This document shows positions 1 to 6,609 of a stretch of 6,609 bases of DNA, in pieces (the stretch's first letter is position 1; every line of letters starts with the position of its first letter). Location: assembly GCA_009886815.1 (NCBI GenBank), contig QXYP01000335.1, positions 1 through 6,609 of the forward strand, written 5' to 3'. The position numbers and the translations under genes were made by a program. This DNA comes from Halieaceae bacterium (lineage in GTDB: Bacteria; Pseudomonadota; Gammaproteobacteria; Pseudomonadales; Halieaceae). The notes under the pieces were generated by a model that had not been told where the DNA came from, made no database searches, and worked only from the letters and a program-made list of their open reading frames with translations.

Positions 1-212
1 CGATTCATTACTACCGGTATTTGGTGGTTAATGTGAGTAGTAAAGTAGTCTCCAGCCTTCGGCACCTGAGATTCATGGCCAATAAAAATCCAGGCTTGAC
101 CCCAGATTCGGCTCATTTCCAGTTCAAAAATTTCCGGGTCGGTGTATAGGCTGCGGTGCAGTTTGGTGGGCGTGACCAGTGCATCAAAGTTGCGATCAGG
201 AATCTGCTGCAT
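1..212 (-). CDS. Rieske-type aromatic ring-hydroxylating oxygenase, large (alpha) subunit, N-terminal part (truncated by window edge)
   Basis: The minus frame starting at the ATG at 212-210 is open to the window edge and gives 70 complete residues with no stop. It begins MQQIPDRNFDAL and contains LHRSLYTDPEIFELEMSRIW, then AWIFIGHESQVPKAGDY and IPVVMN. This series (an 'R.lYtDpeiFe.E...iw...W.fiGHesqvp..GdY' pattern) is the typical N-terminal entry of Rieske non-haem-iron oxygenase alpha subunits, just before the 2Fe-2S domain. The cluster ligands (CxH and CxxH) and the catalytic iron site would lie beyond the edge, so activity cannot be judged. The start has a strong ribosome site (AGGGGAG, 6-nt spacer) that overlaps the stop codon of the preceding SDR gene, with an 11-bp intergenic gap. 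The substrate is unknown. Such enzymes need a reductase and often a ferredoxin, and neither is visible here. Confidence 0.85.
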   Translation of the reverse strand, partial: MQQIPDRNFDALVTPTKLHRSLYTDPEIFELEMSRIWGQAWIFIGHESQVPKAGDYFTTHINHQIPVVMN

Positions 213-225
213 ACTGAACTCCCCT
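213..225 (-). promoter_or_regulatory. Ribosome binding site of the Rieske oxygenase gene, overlapping the SDR stop
   Basis: On the minus strand AGGGGAG occupies 225-219, followed by a 6-nt spacer and the ATG at 212-210. The SDR stop codon TAG is at 226-224, so its last two bases are the first two of this Shine-Dalgarno sequence. This supports the chosen start and suggests that translation of the oxygenase is tied to termination of the SDR. Confidence 0.7.
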
Positions 226-952
226 ACAGAGCCAAAGAGCCAAGACTGGCCCCGCCACAGACCATCAGCGTTTGCCCAGTAATAAAGCCAGATGCTTCAT
301 CGGCTAGAAAGTCTACGGCATGGGCGACATCGATTGATCGGCCTAAACGTTTTACTGGAATGCTAGCAGCCATATCTACCAGCTTTTCGCTGTCTGCAGG
401 CACAACGGCCTCAAACATCTCAGTATCCTGAATGGGCCCTGGTGCGACGGTATTCACGGTGATGCCGTAGGGGCCTAGTTCCAGGGCCCAAGTTCGGGCC
501 ATGCCCATCATTCCCGATTTGGTCGCACTATAACTGGTGCGCGTTGCCAGACCGAGAGCCGCTCTGGAGGTAATTAAAACGATACGACCAAAAGCCTGGG
601 CTTTCATGCCGGGTATTACGGCTTGGGCTAGGGTGATGGCGGCCCCGATATGCACTTCACTGAGGTAGTCAAAGTCCTCAAGATTGACGTCCTCAATGAG
701 ATTCGCACGAATAAGACCTGCATTATGAATGAGGCCGGTGATGTTGTGGCGCTGTGCAATTTCTTGCGCTACTGCTTTAACCGCAGCCCGATCGCTGAGG
801 TCCAATGTCATATTTTCCAGTCGGCTATTGGCGAGGTTGAGAGGTCGGCGAGAGAGGTTGATCACACGATACCCGCGCTCCAGTAAACGCGAGCAAATAG
901 CAGCGCCTATACCGGTACTGCCGCCAGTTACAATAATGCTGTCATGGGCCAT
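224..952 (-). CDS. Classical short-chain dehydrogenase/reductase (SDR), NAD(P)-dependent
   Basis: This 242-aa protein has the normal length of a classical SDR. It shows the cofactor motif TGGSTGIG at residues 9-16, the NAG motif at 77-79, the catalytic Ser129, Tyr141 and Lys145 (YSATK), and the post-catalytic VNTVAPGPI at 166-174. The end of the second strand reads SRR (34-36) with no acidic residue, which by family rules favours NADP(H). The C-terminal GFITGQTLMVCGG is the usual last strand. It should oxidise or reduce a hydroxyl/keto group in the cytoplasm. Being directly upstream of a ring-hydroxylating oxygenase gene, it could be a dihydrodiol dehydrogenase. A FabG-like 3-ketoacyl reductase role is equally possible. 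The ATG at 952 is the most upstream start in frame, because a TAA lies three codons before it. A GGGAG sits about 11 nt upstream, a rather long spacing. It follows the DUF35 gene after 34 bp. Confidence 0.93.
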   Translation of the reverse strand: MAHDSIIVTGGSTGIGAAICSRLLERGYRVINLSRRPLNLANSRLENMTLDLSDRAAVKAVAQEIAQRHNITGLIHNAGLIRANLIEDVNLEDFDYLSEVHIGAAITLAQAVIPGMKAQAFGRIVLITSRAALGLATRTSYSATKSGMMGMARTWALELGPYGITVNTVAPGPIQDTEMFEAVVPADSEKLVDMAASIPVKRLGRSIDVAHAVDFLADEASGFITGQTLMVCGGASLGSLAL

Positions 953-986
953 AGTGAATTATTCTCCCGGCTGCCTATGGGTTTCT

Positions 987-1532
987 TCAGATGCCGTGTT
1001 GGCGCTCTGCGGGTTGATCGAGTCCTATTGCGGCGACAATGTCTTGGCGCAATTGGGGTGTCTCGATGTTTGCTGAAGCCGACACGGCCAACAGTACGAC
1101 AGAACGCGATGCGTCTGAATGGGAGAATACCTGCACTGCGTCCCCTGCATTGAAATCACGGCCAACAAGATGAGCAATAACCACGGGGCCCGCATTGAGC
1201 CGTACCGTAGCCACCGGCCAAGGGGCTTCTGAAATGCGTCGCTTGAAGTACTCCCAGAGGCTATGGTGAAGTTGCGATTGTGCGAGCAGCGTGCCCTCAC
1301 AGGCTGTATTACGGTAAATCAAAGTATGGCCTAGACACGCTCCGCACAGCTCTGCTGGAGGATACTGGATATGACCACAGTCAGTGCAGTGTTGTAGTTG
1401 CAGAGCACCGGGAAGATTCGCAGCGGAAAACTGGCTGCCACAGACGGAGCGTTGTCCGGGCGGTCGTGCTTCTGCACGTAGCGAAGGGCGACTGAGTTTG
1501 AGTCGTGCGCGCATCTTATCTTTGATATTCAA
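987..1532 (-). CDS. DUF35 zinc-ribbon/OB-fold protein, partner of the adjacent thiolase-like enzyme
   Basis: This 181-aa protein has a rubredoxin-like zinc ribbon with Cys49-x2-Cys52 and Cys63-x2-Cys66 (CTDCG and CGAC). Typical DUF35 features follow: YPPAELC before the second knuckle, then an OB-fold-like beta region from about 76 to 140 (EGTLLAQSQLHH, APWPVATVRL, GPVVIAHLVG, GDAVQVF). Proteins of this family bind thiolase-superfamily partners and help hold or channel the acyl-CoA. Examples are ChsH2-DUF35 with Ltp2 and the archaeal thiolase/HMG-CoA synthase complex. The gene directly follows the thiolase-like gene and overlaps it by 4 bp (TTGA), which strongly suggests a complex. The start is a TTG, chosen because AAGGAG lies 7 nt upstream; the next candidate is the ATG of codon 7 (1514). 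About 40 residues precede the zinc ribbon, and the first 28 or so are rich in Arg and Lys, making the protein longer than many family members. Function as a partner is inferred. Confidence 0.9.
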   Translation of the reverse strand: MNIKDKMRARLKLSRPSLRAEARPPGQRSVCGSQFSAANLPGALQLQHCTDCGHIQYPPAELCGACLGHTLIYRNTACEGTLLAQSQLHHSLWEYFKRRISEAPWPVATVRLNAGPVVIAHLVGRDFNAGDAVQVFSHSDASRSVVLLAVSASANIETPQLRQDIVAAIGLDQPAERQHGI

Positions 1533-2713
1533 CGGTCAACTCCTTGCAGCATAGCTGCTGCAGCGCAGACACCACGGTCATAATTTACCATGCCATAACC
1601 ACTCACAAGGCCAACCCGCGCATTAGGGACCTGATTCTTTTGAGACTGACCCGTGAGTTGCCGGAGTGACTCAGTTACCCCTAGAAATCCAGCGGCAGCA
1701 CCGGCTTGTCCACAGGACAGTTGGCCACCCGAAGTATTGTGGGGCAGTTTATGCATTCCCGGTCCTGACTGGTCAAAGCGCATATCGGTTCTCCCCACGA
1801 ACTCAGGGGCATTCCCTTTGCTACAAAATCCCAAATCCTCCATTTGCAACATACTGATAACCGGATAGTCGTCGTAGGTCTGCAAGAAATCGACCTCCTC
1901 GGGCCCCACGGCGGCGCGGTTGTAGAGGTCGTGAATGTAGCGCGTCCAACCCCCTCGATCTTGTATCGGATCGTCGGCGTGCGCATTGTGGCATTCATCG
2001 GCGGCGAGAATTTTTACGGCGGGGAGTTTTAGTTGCCGCGCGCGCTCTTCGCTCATGACTAAAAAGCCTTCACCACCGGCACAGGGCATCACGCAATCAA
2101 AGAGATGCAGGGGGCCAGCAATGGGTCGAGCGCTGAGGTAGTCCGACAGGGATAGCGTTTTATGGCCCAGCAGTGCGCCAGGAAAATGATTGGCGTTGTA
2201 GCGTTGGTCAAGACAGATTCGGGCAAAGTCTTCCCGTTGGGCCTGGTAGCGCTCCATATAATGGGCGGTGATGAGGCTAAAGGGACCATTGGGACCCGCG
2301 GCGCCATAAGGGAATGCCGCGTCGGTGCTCCAGTTAGAAAAGTGAGCGGCGGTATGTTCAAAAGATCGATGCGCGGCGCCATCGCCCCCGATGCAGGCAA
2401 CAATCTCTGCCTCGCCACACTGAACGGCTCTGGCGGCCCGTCGCATGGCTAATATGCCTGAGACGCCCCCGACATTGGCTTGCTCTAACCAGCGCACACA
2501 CAGGCCAAAATGTTGTGTGAGGGCGACCGCAGAATCGATGCCCAAAGAAAAGCTCGAGACAGAAATCCCATCAATATCGACCTTGTTAATGCCGGCAGCA
2601 CGGATCATTTCCCGCAAAACCGAGCCGACAAACCAAGCCGCCCCGTGAGGACTTTGTCGCGCGTACCCCAGACTGATAGGGGCTGTTAAGACCACACCGC
2701 TATAGTCCTTCAT
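1529..2713 (-). CDS. Thiolase-superfamily protein (SCP2/lipid-transfer type) lacking the classical thiolase catalytic residues
   Basis: This 394-aa protein is the usual size for a thiolase-fold enzyme. Recognisable family segments are WLEQANVGGVSGILAM (75-90, the nucleophile loop), GGDGAAH (109-115), a central RYNANHFPGA (171-180), the DCVMPCAGGEGFLVM strand (206-220) and the C-terminal NTSGGQLSCGQAGAAAG (326-342). Where thiolases have the nucleophilic Cys (N-x-x-C-x-S-G), this protein has Gly83. Where they have the GHP histidine, it has Gly335-Gln336-Ala337. In place of the C-terminal CxG it reads SGYG (371-374). It is therefore unlikely to perform normal thiolysis. Related DUF35-paired proteins such as Ltp2 are retro-aldolases that cut 3-hydroxyacyl-CoA esters using tyrosines. 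Tyr280, Tyr283 and Tyr373 are candidates here, but I could not align them. It overlaps the ligase gene by 4 bp (ATGA) and the DUF35 gene by 4 bp. A weak GGAAG lies 8 nt before the ATG. Aldolase activity is inferred, while family membership is well supported. Confidence 0.88.
   Translation of the reverse strand: MKDYSGVVLTAPISLGYARQSPHGAAWFVGSVLREMIRAAGINKVDIDGISVSSFSLGIDSAVALTQHFGLCVRWLEQANVGGVSGILAMRRAARAVQCGEAEIVACIGGDGAAHRSFEHTAAHFSNWSTDAAFPYGAAGPNGPFSLITAHYMERYQAQREDFARICLDQRYNANHFPGALLGHKTLSLSDYLSARPIAGPLHLFDCVMPCAGGEGFLVMSEERARQLKLPAVKILAADECHNAHADDPIQDRGGWTRYIHDLYNRAAVGPEEVDFLQTYDDYPVISMLQMEDLGFCSKGNAPEFVGRTDMRFDQSGPGMHKLPHNTSGGQLSCGQAGAAAGFLGVTESLRQLTGQSQKNQVPNARVGLVSGYGMVNYDRGVCAAAAMLQGVDR
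1530..1545 (-). promoter_or_regulatory. Ribosome binding site fixing a TTG start for the DUF35 gene
   Basis: On the minus strand AAGGAG (1545-1540) is followed by a 7-nt spacer and TTG at 1532-1530, which shares bases with the TGA stop (1531-1529) of the thiolase-like gene. The downstream ATG at 1514-1512 lacks a comparable site at the right distance. The Shine-Dalgarno lies inside the last codons of the upstream gene, as in translationally coupled pairs. Confidence 0.7.
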
Positions 2714-4371
2714 GTCAATTTCTTCCGTGTCTTGTAAGCGCGAAGGTCATAGGCATCACTATTGGCTACGCGTGTTTTGGCGAATTGTTTTATGTCGGCG
2801 CGCTTGGGTTTGTTGGCGGGCGTGACGGGTAGAGCCTCTGCAAATAGTATCCAGCCTGGAGCCTTAAAATACACAAGCTTTTCTAGGGCGATTTTTTGTA
2901 TGGACTGCGCCGTCTCGAGGCTGCTGTCGACAGAATTGTTGAGGATGACGCACAGGGCAACCTCGTCTCCGCGCATTTCGTCTGGAACAGCGGTAGCGAT
3001 GGCAGATTTAATCGCCGGGTGGTCACCCAGAGCTGCCTCAATCTCCAGTGCAGAAATGTTTTCACCCGAGCGCCGGATGATATTTTTCCGACGATCGACA
3101 AATGCGAGATTACCGTCTTCCAGTTCTACAACAACATCACCGGTGTTGAGCCAGCCATCTGCCCAAATTTCGGCAGTGGCCTCAGGGTTTTTTAGATAGC
3201 CAGAGAAATAGCCTTTTTGAGTATCAGTTCCTCGTGCGCGTACACGCAGCTCTCCGGGCTCTCCGGTGGCAACGGGTTGCTTGTGTTCGTCAACGAGCTG
3301 CCATTCAACGGCGGGCAGGGGTTTGCCAAAACAGCAACTGCCCACATGGCGCGGATCCTCACTAGCAATAATGGCGCCTCCGGCACCGCACTCGGTCATA
3401 GCCCAGGCTTCGACTAATGGAAATCCAAACCGTTTCTCAAAGCGTTCATGGTGTGCCGGGTTCACACCGGCCCCGAAACCAAAGCGAATTTGTGTCGAAA
3501 AGTCGTCCTGAGCATCTTCTGGTAATGCCAATAGTATGGCCGGTAGTACACCCAGATAGTGAAGGGCGGTGGCCTTTGACTCGCGCAGGCTCTGCCACCA
3601 TGTTCCGGGGTGAAAGCGGTCTAGCTGAATCAGGCAGCCGCCGGTCATAAACATGGCCATGGTTGAAACCGACATGGCGTTCATATGGCTTAACGGCAGG
3701 GGTGTGAGCAGCCGCTCGCAACCTTCGCGCAACGCAATGTGGCCACCAAGACTTTGATACCAAATACCCTGCTGAATAAAGTAATCGTTGTTCAGTAGGC
3801 ACCCTTTAGGTTTGCCTGTACTTCCTGACGTATACAGCAGGGCGCACTCGCGATTTACATCGGCCTGAGAGTCGGGCATGGCCGCAACGTCACCGAGGTC
3901 CAGCGCACCAATTTGCTCTTGGGTAATCACAGGGATGGCTGTTGTCAGCGCGTCCACAACGTTAACAAGTCGCGTGCGATGCGATTCCAAGGTGAGTACT
4001 GCAATGGCTTCGCCGTGCTCGAGATAATAGGGAATCTCAGCATCAGGCATTTCATGATTTATAGGAATGACCGAGATTCCCAGAGCGTTGAGTGCCAGCC
4101 AGTGGATAAAAAATTCAGGCCGGTTTTCCAATATCAAGGCAACGCGCCCCGTCACCCCCGTTTGCCTCCAGAGCTCGGTAGCCTGAGAGATAGCACGCTC
4201 TAATTCGCCGTAAGAGAGCGTGATTTCTTGCGACGAGTAGTGCTTACATGCGCTCAGTGGAACATGCAGGGCATCATGGTTGGGAAAGCGGCGGGCACTC
4301 AAAGCCAGCACCTCCCTGGGGCTTTCTGGCGACGTTTTAATCACGGTGGTAATCAGCGAGTTGCCCGCCAT
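2710..4371 (-). CDS. AMP-forming acyl-CoA synthetase/ligase (ANL superfamily, CaiC-like)
   Basis: This 553-aa protein activates a carboxylic acid with ATP to an acyl-adenylate and then a CoA thioester. The P-loop-like motif YTSGSTGKPKG spans 180-190. The large N-terminal domain also holds LPLSHMNA (225-232) and the WAMTE motif (323-327). GWLNTGD (406-412) carries the ribose-binding Asp412. The hinge region is DRRKNIIRRSGENIS (426-440). The likely adenylation lysine is Lys521 in TPANKPKR near the C-terminus. The RRSGENIS form resembles carnitine/crotonobetaine-CoA ligase relatives, but the acid used here cannot be read from the sequence. All core motifs are present, so it should be active. The ATG at 4371 overlaps the upstream gene by 35 bp and has only a weak ribosome site. 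A TTG at 4302 (codon 24) is preceded by AGGGAGG at an 8-nt spacing and would remove the overlap, but it would cut into the first conserved helix (ALSARRFP). I keep the ATG. The gene ends in a 4-bp ATGA overlap with the thiolase-like gene. Confidence 0.92.
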   Translation of the reverse strand: MAGNSLITTVIKTSPESPREVLALSARRFPNHDALHVPLSACKHYSSQEITLSYGELERAISQATELWRQTGVTGRVALILENRPEFFIHWLALNALGISVIPINHEMPDAEIPYYLEHGEAIAVLTLESHRTRLVNVVDALTTAIPVITQEQIGALDLGDVAAMPDSQADVNRECALLYTSGSTGKPKGCLLNNDYFIQQGIWYQSLGGHIALREGCERLLTPLPLSHMNAMSVSTMAMFMTGGCLIQLDRFHPGTWWQSLRESKATALHYLGVLPAILLALPEDAQDDFSTQIRFGFGAGVNPAHHERFEKRFGFPLVEAWAMTECGAGGAIIASEDPRHVGSCCFGKPLPAVEWQLVDEHKQPVATGEPGELRVRARGTDTQKGYFSGYLKNPEATAEIWADGWLNTGDVVVELEDGNLAFVDRRKNIIRRSGENISALEIEAALGDHPAIKSAIATAVPDEMRGDEVALCVILNNSVDSSLETAQSIQKIALEKLVYFKAPGWILFAEALPVTPANKPKRADIKQFAKTRVANSDAYDLRAYKTRKKLT

Positions 4372-6436
4372 TGGCTACCAGATTTGTTAGCAATGGGGCG
4401 GTCTGCCAATGCTCGGGGTTGAGTTGGTCACGGAATTCGTTGATCAGCGTAACGGCTTTATCAAGACCCATGGATTCAATGGTGTGCATGGGACCGCCTT
4501 TGAATCGGGGGAAGCCATAGCCGTAGCAGTAAACAACATCAATATCACTGGCGCGTTGTGCAATCCCCTCCTGCAAAAGCTTCGCCCCCTCATTGGCTAG
4601 GGCAAGGGTCAAGCGATTAACAATTTCTTCATCGTCAAATTGGCGGGGTGTGATCCCCAGCTCCCGGCGCGCCTCAGTGACGATGGCCATGACGGCAGGG
4701 TCTTCCTGCCGCTGACGAGTCTCGGGATCATACTGGTAATAGCCTGCTCCAGACTTTTGTCCAAGCCGGCCCGCTTCTACCAAGCGATCTGCCACCCTGT
4801 AACTGGCTGGATCACCCTTTTGCTCAGCAGAGAGTTGCTCTCTAGCCTTATAGCCGATATCTAGCCCGGCGAGATCGCTAACGGCGAGAGGGCCCATGGC
4901 CATTCCCCAAGACTCCATAGCGCTGTCTATCTGAGAGGGAGTGCTGCCCTCTATGAGGCAAAGCGAAGCTTCTCGACCGTAGTGTCGCAGCATACGATTA
5001 CCTATAAAGCCGTAGCACATGCCGGATAACACCGACACCTTGCCAATTTTTTTGCCAACAGCCATCGCGGTTGCAATCACAGTATCGCTGCTGGCGGCCC
5101 CTTTAACGACTTCGAGCAACTTCATGACATTGGCTGGGCTGAAAAAATGCATGCCCAAAACTGACTCGGGACGCGTTGTAGCAGCGGCTATGGCATCGAT
5201 ACTTTGATACGAGGTGTTACTGGCGAGGACAGCGCCGGGCTTACAAATGCCATCCAATTTCGCGAACACGTCCTTCTTAACTTCGAGATTCTCAAAGACC
5301 GCTTCGATGACCATGTCGACATGAGCGAGATCGTTAAAGTTAGACGAGGTGGTCATGTTCGCCATAATCGCGTCGGTTTGATCGGCTGTAAGTCGCCCCC
5401 TTTTGACACTAATGGCATAGTTCTTAGCAATTTTTTCCAGGCCCAGCTTAACGGCCTCGTCTGTCATATCGACGAGAGTGACTTTGATGCCTGCCTGTGC
5501 AAAACACATCGCAATGCCACCTCCCATGGTGCCTGCGCCAATAATGCCCACGCTGGCAACATCTAGAGCTTTAGTGTCTTTAGGCAGGCTGTCGATTTTT
5601 CCAGCAGCGCGCTCTGCGAAGAACATATGTCTCAAGGCGGCAGATTGTGGATCTGCAAGGCAGGCCATAAACTCTTCGCGCTCGCGTTTCAAACCCGCCT
5701 CAAAGGGCTGGGTGGCGGCGGCCAGCAAGCAGTTGAGAATGCGTTGCGGCGCCCGTTCGCCGCGGGTTTTTTTCAAAAGTTTAGCGCCCACACTCGCGAT
5801 AAGTTTTTCATCTTCTGTCGTCAGGGATAGGGGTAGGGTGCTTGCCTGCCTCTTCTGTGCGCCTTGCTCAACAAGCTCGGAGCCGTAAGCAACGGCTGCA
5901 TCGACAAGATTTTCGCCAACCACTTTGTCTACTAAATGAAGGGACAAGGCGTTCTCGGCGGCTATGGGGTTGCCCGACGTAATGAGATCAACTGCGGCAG
6001 GTAGGCCGGCAAGGCGCGGAGTACGTTGGGTACCCCCTGCGCCAGGAAGCAGGCCTAATTTAACCTCAGGTAACCCCACTTTGGCCGTGGCTAAAGCGAT
6101 ACGATAGTTGCAGGTCAGCGCGACTTCAAAGCCACCACCTAGCGCGGTTCCATGAATGGCGGCAATCGTTAGCTTGGGATGGTTATCGAGTGCAAGTAAA
6201 AGATCGGGCAACGACGGTGCTTGGGGCGGTTTACCGAATTCCGTGATATCGGCTCCAGCAATGAAAGTACGGCCATCACACGCTAGCACCACCGCCAGCG
6301 AGGCGTCGTCAGCGGCCGTGGCGAGCGCATCCATAATCCCGGACCTGACCGCGTGGGACAGGGCGTTGACGGGGGGGTTATTAACGCGGATTACACCAAT
6401 TTGGCCTTGGCGCTCGTAAGTGACTGCTGTTCCCAT
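4337..6436 (-). CDS. Bifunctional enoyl-CoA hydratase / 3-hydroxyacyl-CoA dehydrogenase (FadB/FadJ/EHHADH-like)
   Basis: This 699-aa fusion enzyme carries out two steps of beta-oxidation. Residues 1 to about 190 form the crotonase domain, with oxyanion-hole segments IAGADITEF (59-67) and [13 protein letters not shown] (95-107). The catalytic acids are Glu104 and Glu124 ([18 protein letters not shown], 121-138), matching the two glutamates of FadB. The NAD-binding domain starts with [13 protein letters not shown] (297-309). The dehydrogenase site is complete: SNTS (406-409), His430 (GMHFFSP), Glu442 (LLEVV) and Asn480 (FIGNR). Two C-terminal helical dehydrogenase segments follow; the last contains [13 protein letters not shown] (638-650), as in peroxisomal EHHADH-type enzymes. 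Length fits the family (about 700-730 aa). It is the first gene of the cluster. The ATG is supported by AAGAGG with a 7-nt spacer, and no in-frame start was found close upstream. With the downstream thiolase-like gene lacking thiolase residues, its hydratase half may matter most (inference). A normal FadA partner is not seen here. Confidence 0.95.
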   Translation of the reverse strand: MGTAVTYERQGQIGVIRVNNPPVNALSHAVRSGIMDALATAADDASLAVVLACDGRTFIAGADITEFGKPPQAPSLPDLLLALDNHPKLTIAAIHGTALGGGFEVALTCNYRIALATAKVGLPEVKLGLLPGAGGTQRTPRLAGLPAAVDLITSGNPIAAENALSLHLVDKVVGENLVDAAVAYGSELVEQGAQKRQASTLPLSLTTEDEKLIASVGAKLLKKTRGERAPQRILNCLLAAATQPFEAGLKREREEFMACLADPQSAALRHMFFAERAAGKIDSLPKDTKALDVASVGIIGAGTMGGGIAMCFAQAGIKVTLVDMTDEAVKLGLEKIAKNYAISVKRGRLTADQTDAIMANMTTSSNFNDLAHVDMVIEAVFENLEVKKDVFAKLDGICKPGAVLASNTSYQSIDAIAAATTRPESVLGMHFFSPANVMKLLEVVKGAASSDTVIATAMAVGKKIGKVSVLSGMCYGFIGNRMLRHYGREASLCLIEGSTPSQIDSAMESWGMAMGPLAVSDLAGLDIGYKAREQLSAEQKGDPASYRVADRLVEAGRLGQKSGAGYYQYDPETRQRQEDPAVMAIVTEARRELGITPRQFDDEEIVNRLTLALANEGAKLLQEGIAQRASDIDVVYCYGYGFPRFKGGPMHTIESMGLDKAVTLINEFRDQLNPEHWQTAPLLTNLVANGGQLADYHRD

Positions 6437-6609
6437 CGTATAGCCTCTTGTTAATGCGGGTTTTGATAAGGGTACCGTTTCCCCGAGTGTATAGGCAGAC
6501 GCCAGCGTTCCCTAGGAGTCTACCAAAAACCCCAGAATGCTTTAAGCTTAAAACATTGTCGGTGAGCGGCGGTGTTAGGGGGTGGGGGCGGTCGCTAAGG
6601 GCACACCCA
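6437..6609. other. Non-coding leader upstream of the operon
   Basis: These 173 bp contain no convincing gene on either strand. They hold the ribosome site AAGAGG of the first gene near 6449-6444 (minus strand), a 22-bp palindrome at 6536-6557 and a G-rich stretch at about 6577-6600 on the plus strand. The operon promoter is expected here. The right edge may belong to another intergenic segment or to a gene outside the window. Confidence 0.6.
6536..6557. promoter_or_regulatory. 22-bp imperfect palindrome, candidate operator of the operon
   Basis: The arms AATG (6536-6539) and CATT (6554-6557) flank a perfect 12-bp core, TTTAAGCTTAAA (6541-6552). Only the single pair 6540/6553 (C/A) fails to match. 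The dyad lies 100 bp upstream of the first start codon. A poor sigma70-like pair overlaps it on the minus strand: TTAAAG (6545-6540), a 17-bp gap, then TAGACT (6522-6517). If that pair is real, the dyad would cover the -35 box, as expected for a repressor of the TetR or a similar dimeric family. No regulator gene is in the window and the motif matches no operator I recognise. Confidence 0.45.

Noticed and set aside
953..986. Terminator or separate promoter in the gap between the DUF35 and SDR genes
   Set aside because: The 34-bp gap shows no hairpin with a T-run and no promoter-like pair; it holds only a ribosome-binding sequence, so the genes are probably co-transcribed.
1529..2713. Annotation as an ordinary acetyl-CoA acetyltransferase (FadA/AtoB)
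   Set aside because: The nucleophilic Cys, GHP His and C-terminal Cys are not present at the expected places, so normal thiolase function is not supported.
2762..3199. Plus-strand open frame of 145 codons opposite the acyl-CoA ligase
   Set aside because: It is antisense to the conserved C-terminal part of the ligase and resembles no family; best explained by codon bias of the real gene.
3446..3802. Minus-strand open frame of 118 codons within the ligase in another frame
   Set aside because: The ligase frame carries all ANL motifs across the same stretch, so this is an out-of-frame shadow.
5478..5888. Plus-strand open frame of 136 codons inside the hydratase/dehydrogenase gene
   Set aside because: It lies wholly antisense to a well-supported catalytic gene, has no recognisable domain and shows low-complexity Ala/Ser/Arg composition typical of a shadow frame.
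6517..6545. Sigma70-like promoter TTAAAG-17 bp-TAGACT on the minus strand
   Set aside because: The -35 match is only about three of six and the -10 four of six, too weak to list as a promoter on its own; mentioned only as context for the palindrome.
6577..6600. Possible G-quadruplex in the G-rich tract upstream of the operon
   Set aside because: Only three runs of three or more G are clear (two of five and a final GGG), with a GG between them; a canonical four-run motif is not met.

Overview
The window holds six genes, all on the minus strand, packed head to tail as what looks like a single catabolic operon for a CoA-activated organic acid. The sixth gene runs off the left edge, so the operon continues outside the window. 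Protein style, moderate GC and the tight gene packing suggest a proteobacterium, perhaps a marine or environmental gammaproteobacterium. That placement is an inference from general resemblance and nothing here proves it. There are no RNA genes, insertion sequences, CRISPR arrays or other mobile-element signatures.

Layout, in the direction of transcription (right to left). 6609-6437 is a 173-bp leader with a striking 22-bp imperfect palindrome about 100 bp upstream of the first start codon. 6436-4337 encodes a 699-aa FadB/FadJ/EHHADH-type fusion of enoyl-CoA hydratase and 3-hydroxyacyl-CoA dehydrogenase. 4371-2710 encodes a 553-aa AMP-forming acyl-CoA ligase. 2713-1529 encodes a 394-aa thiolase-superfamily protein of the SCP2/lipid-transfer type that lacks the usual catalytic Cys and His. 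1532-987 encodes a 181-aa DUF35 zinc-ribbon/OB-fold protein. 952-224 encodes a 242-aa classical SDR. 212-1 encodes the N-terminal 70 residues of a Rieske-type ring-hydroxylating oxygenase large subunit. The junctions are overlaps of 35, 4 and 4 bp, then gaps of 34 and 11 bp, with no terminator-like hairpin noticed between genes.

Likely collaboration (inference): the ligase activates a carboxylic acid to its CoA thioester. The bifunctional enzyme hydrates the enoyl-CoA and can oxidise the 3-hydroxyacyl-CoA. The thiolase-like protein, together with the DUF35 protein, cleaves a C-C bond, possibly by a retro-aldol reaction as in the steroid side-chain enzyme Ltp2-ChsH2(DUF35) rather than by classical thiolysis. 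The SDR and the Rieske oxygenase would act on the remaining ring or hydroxylated product. No acyl-CoA dehydrogenase is visible in the window, and the substrate cannot be named from sequence alone.
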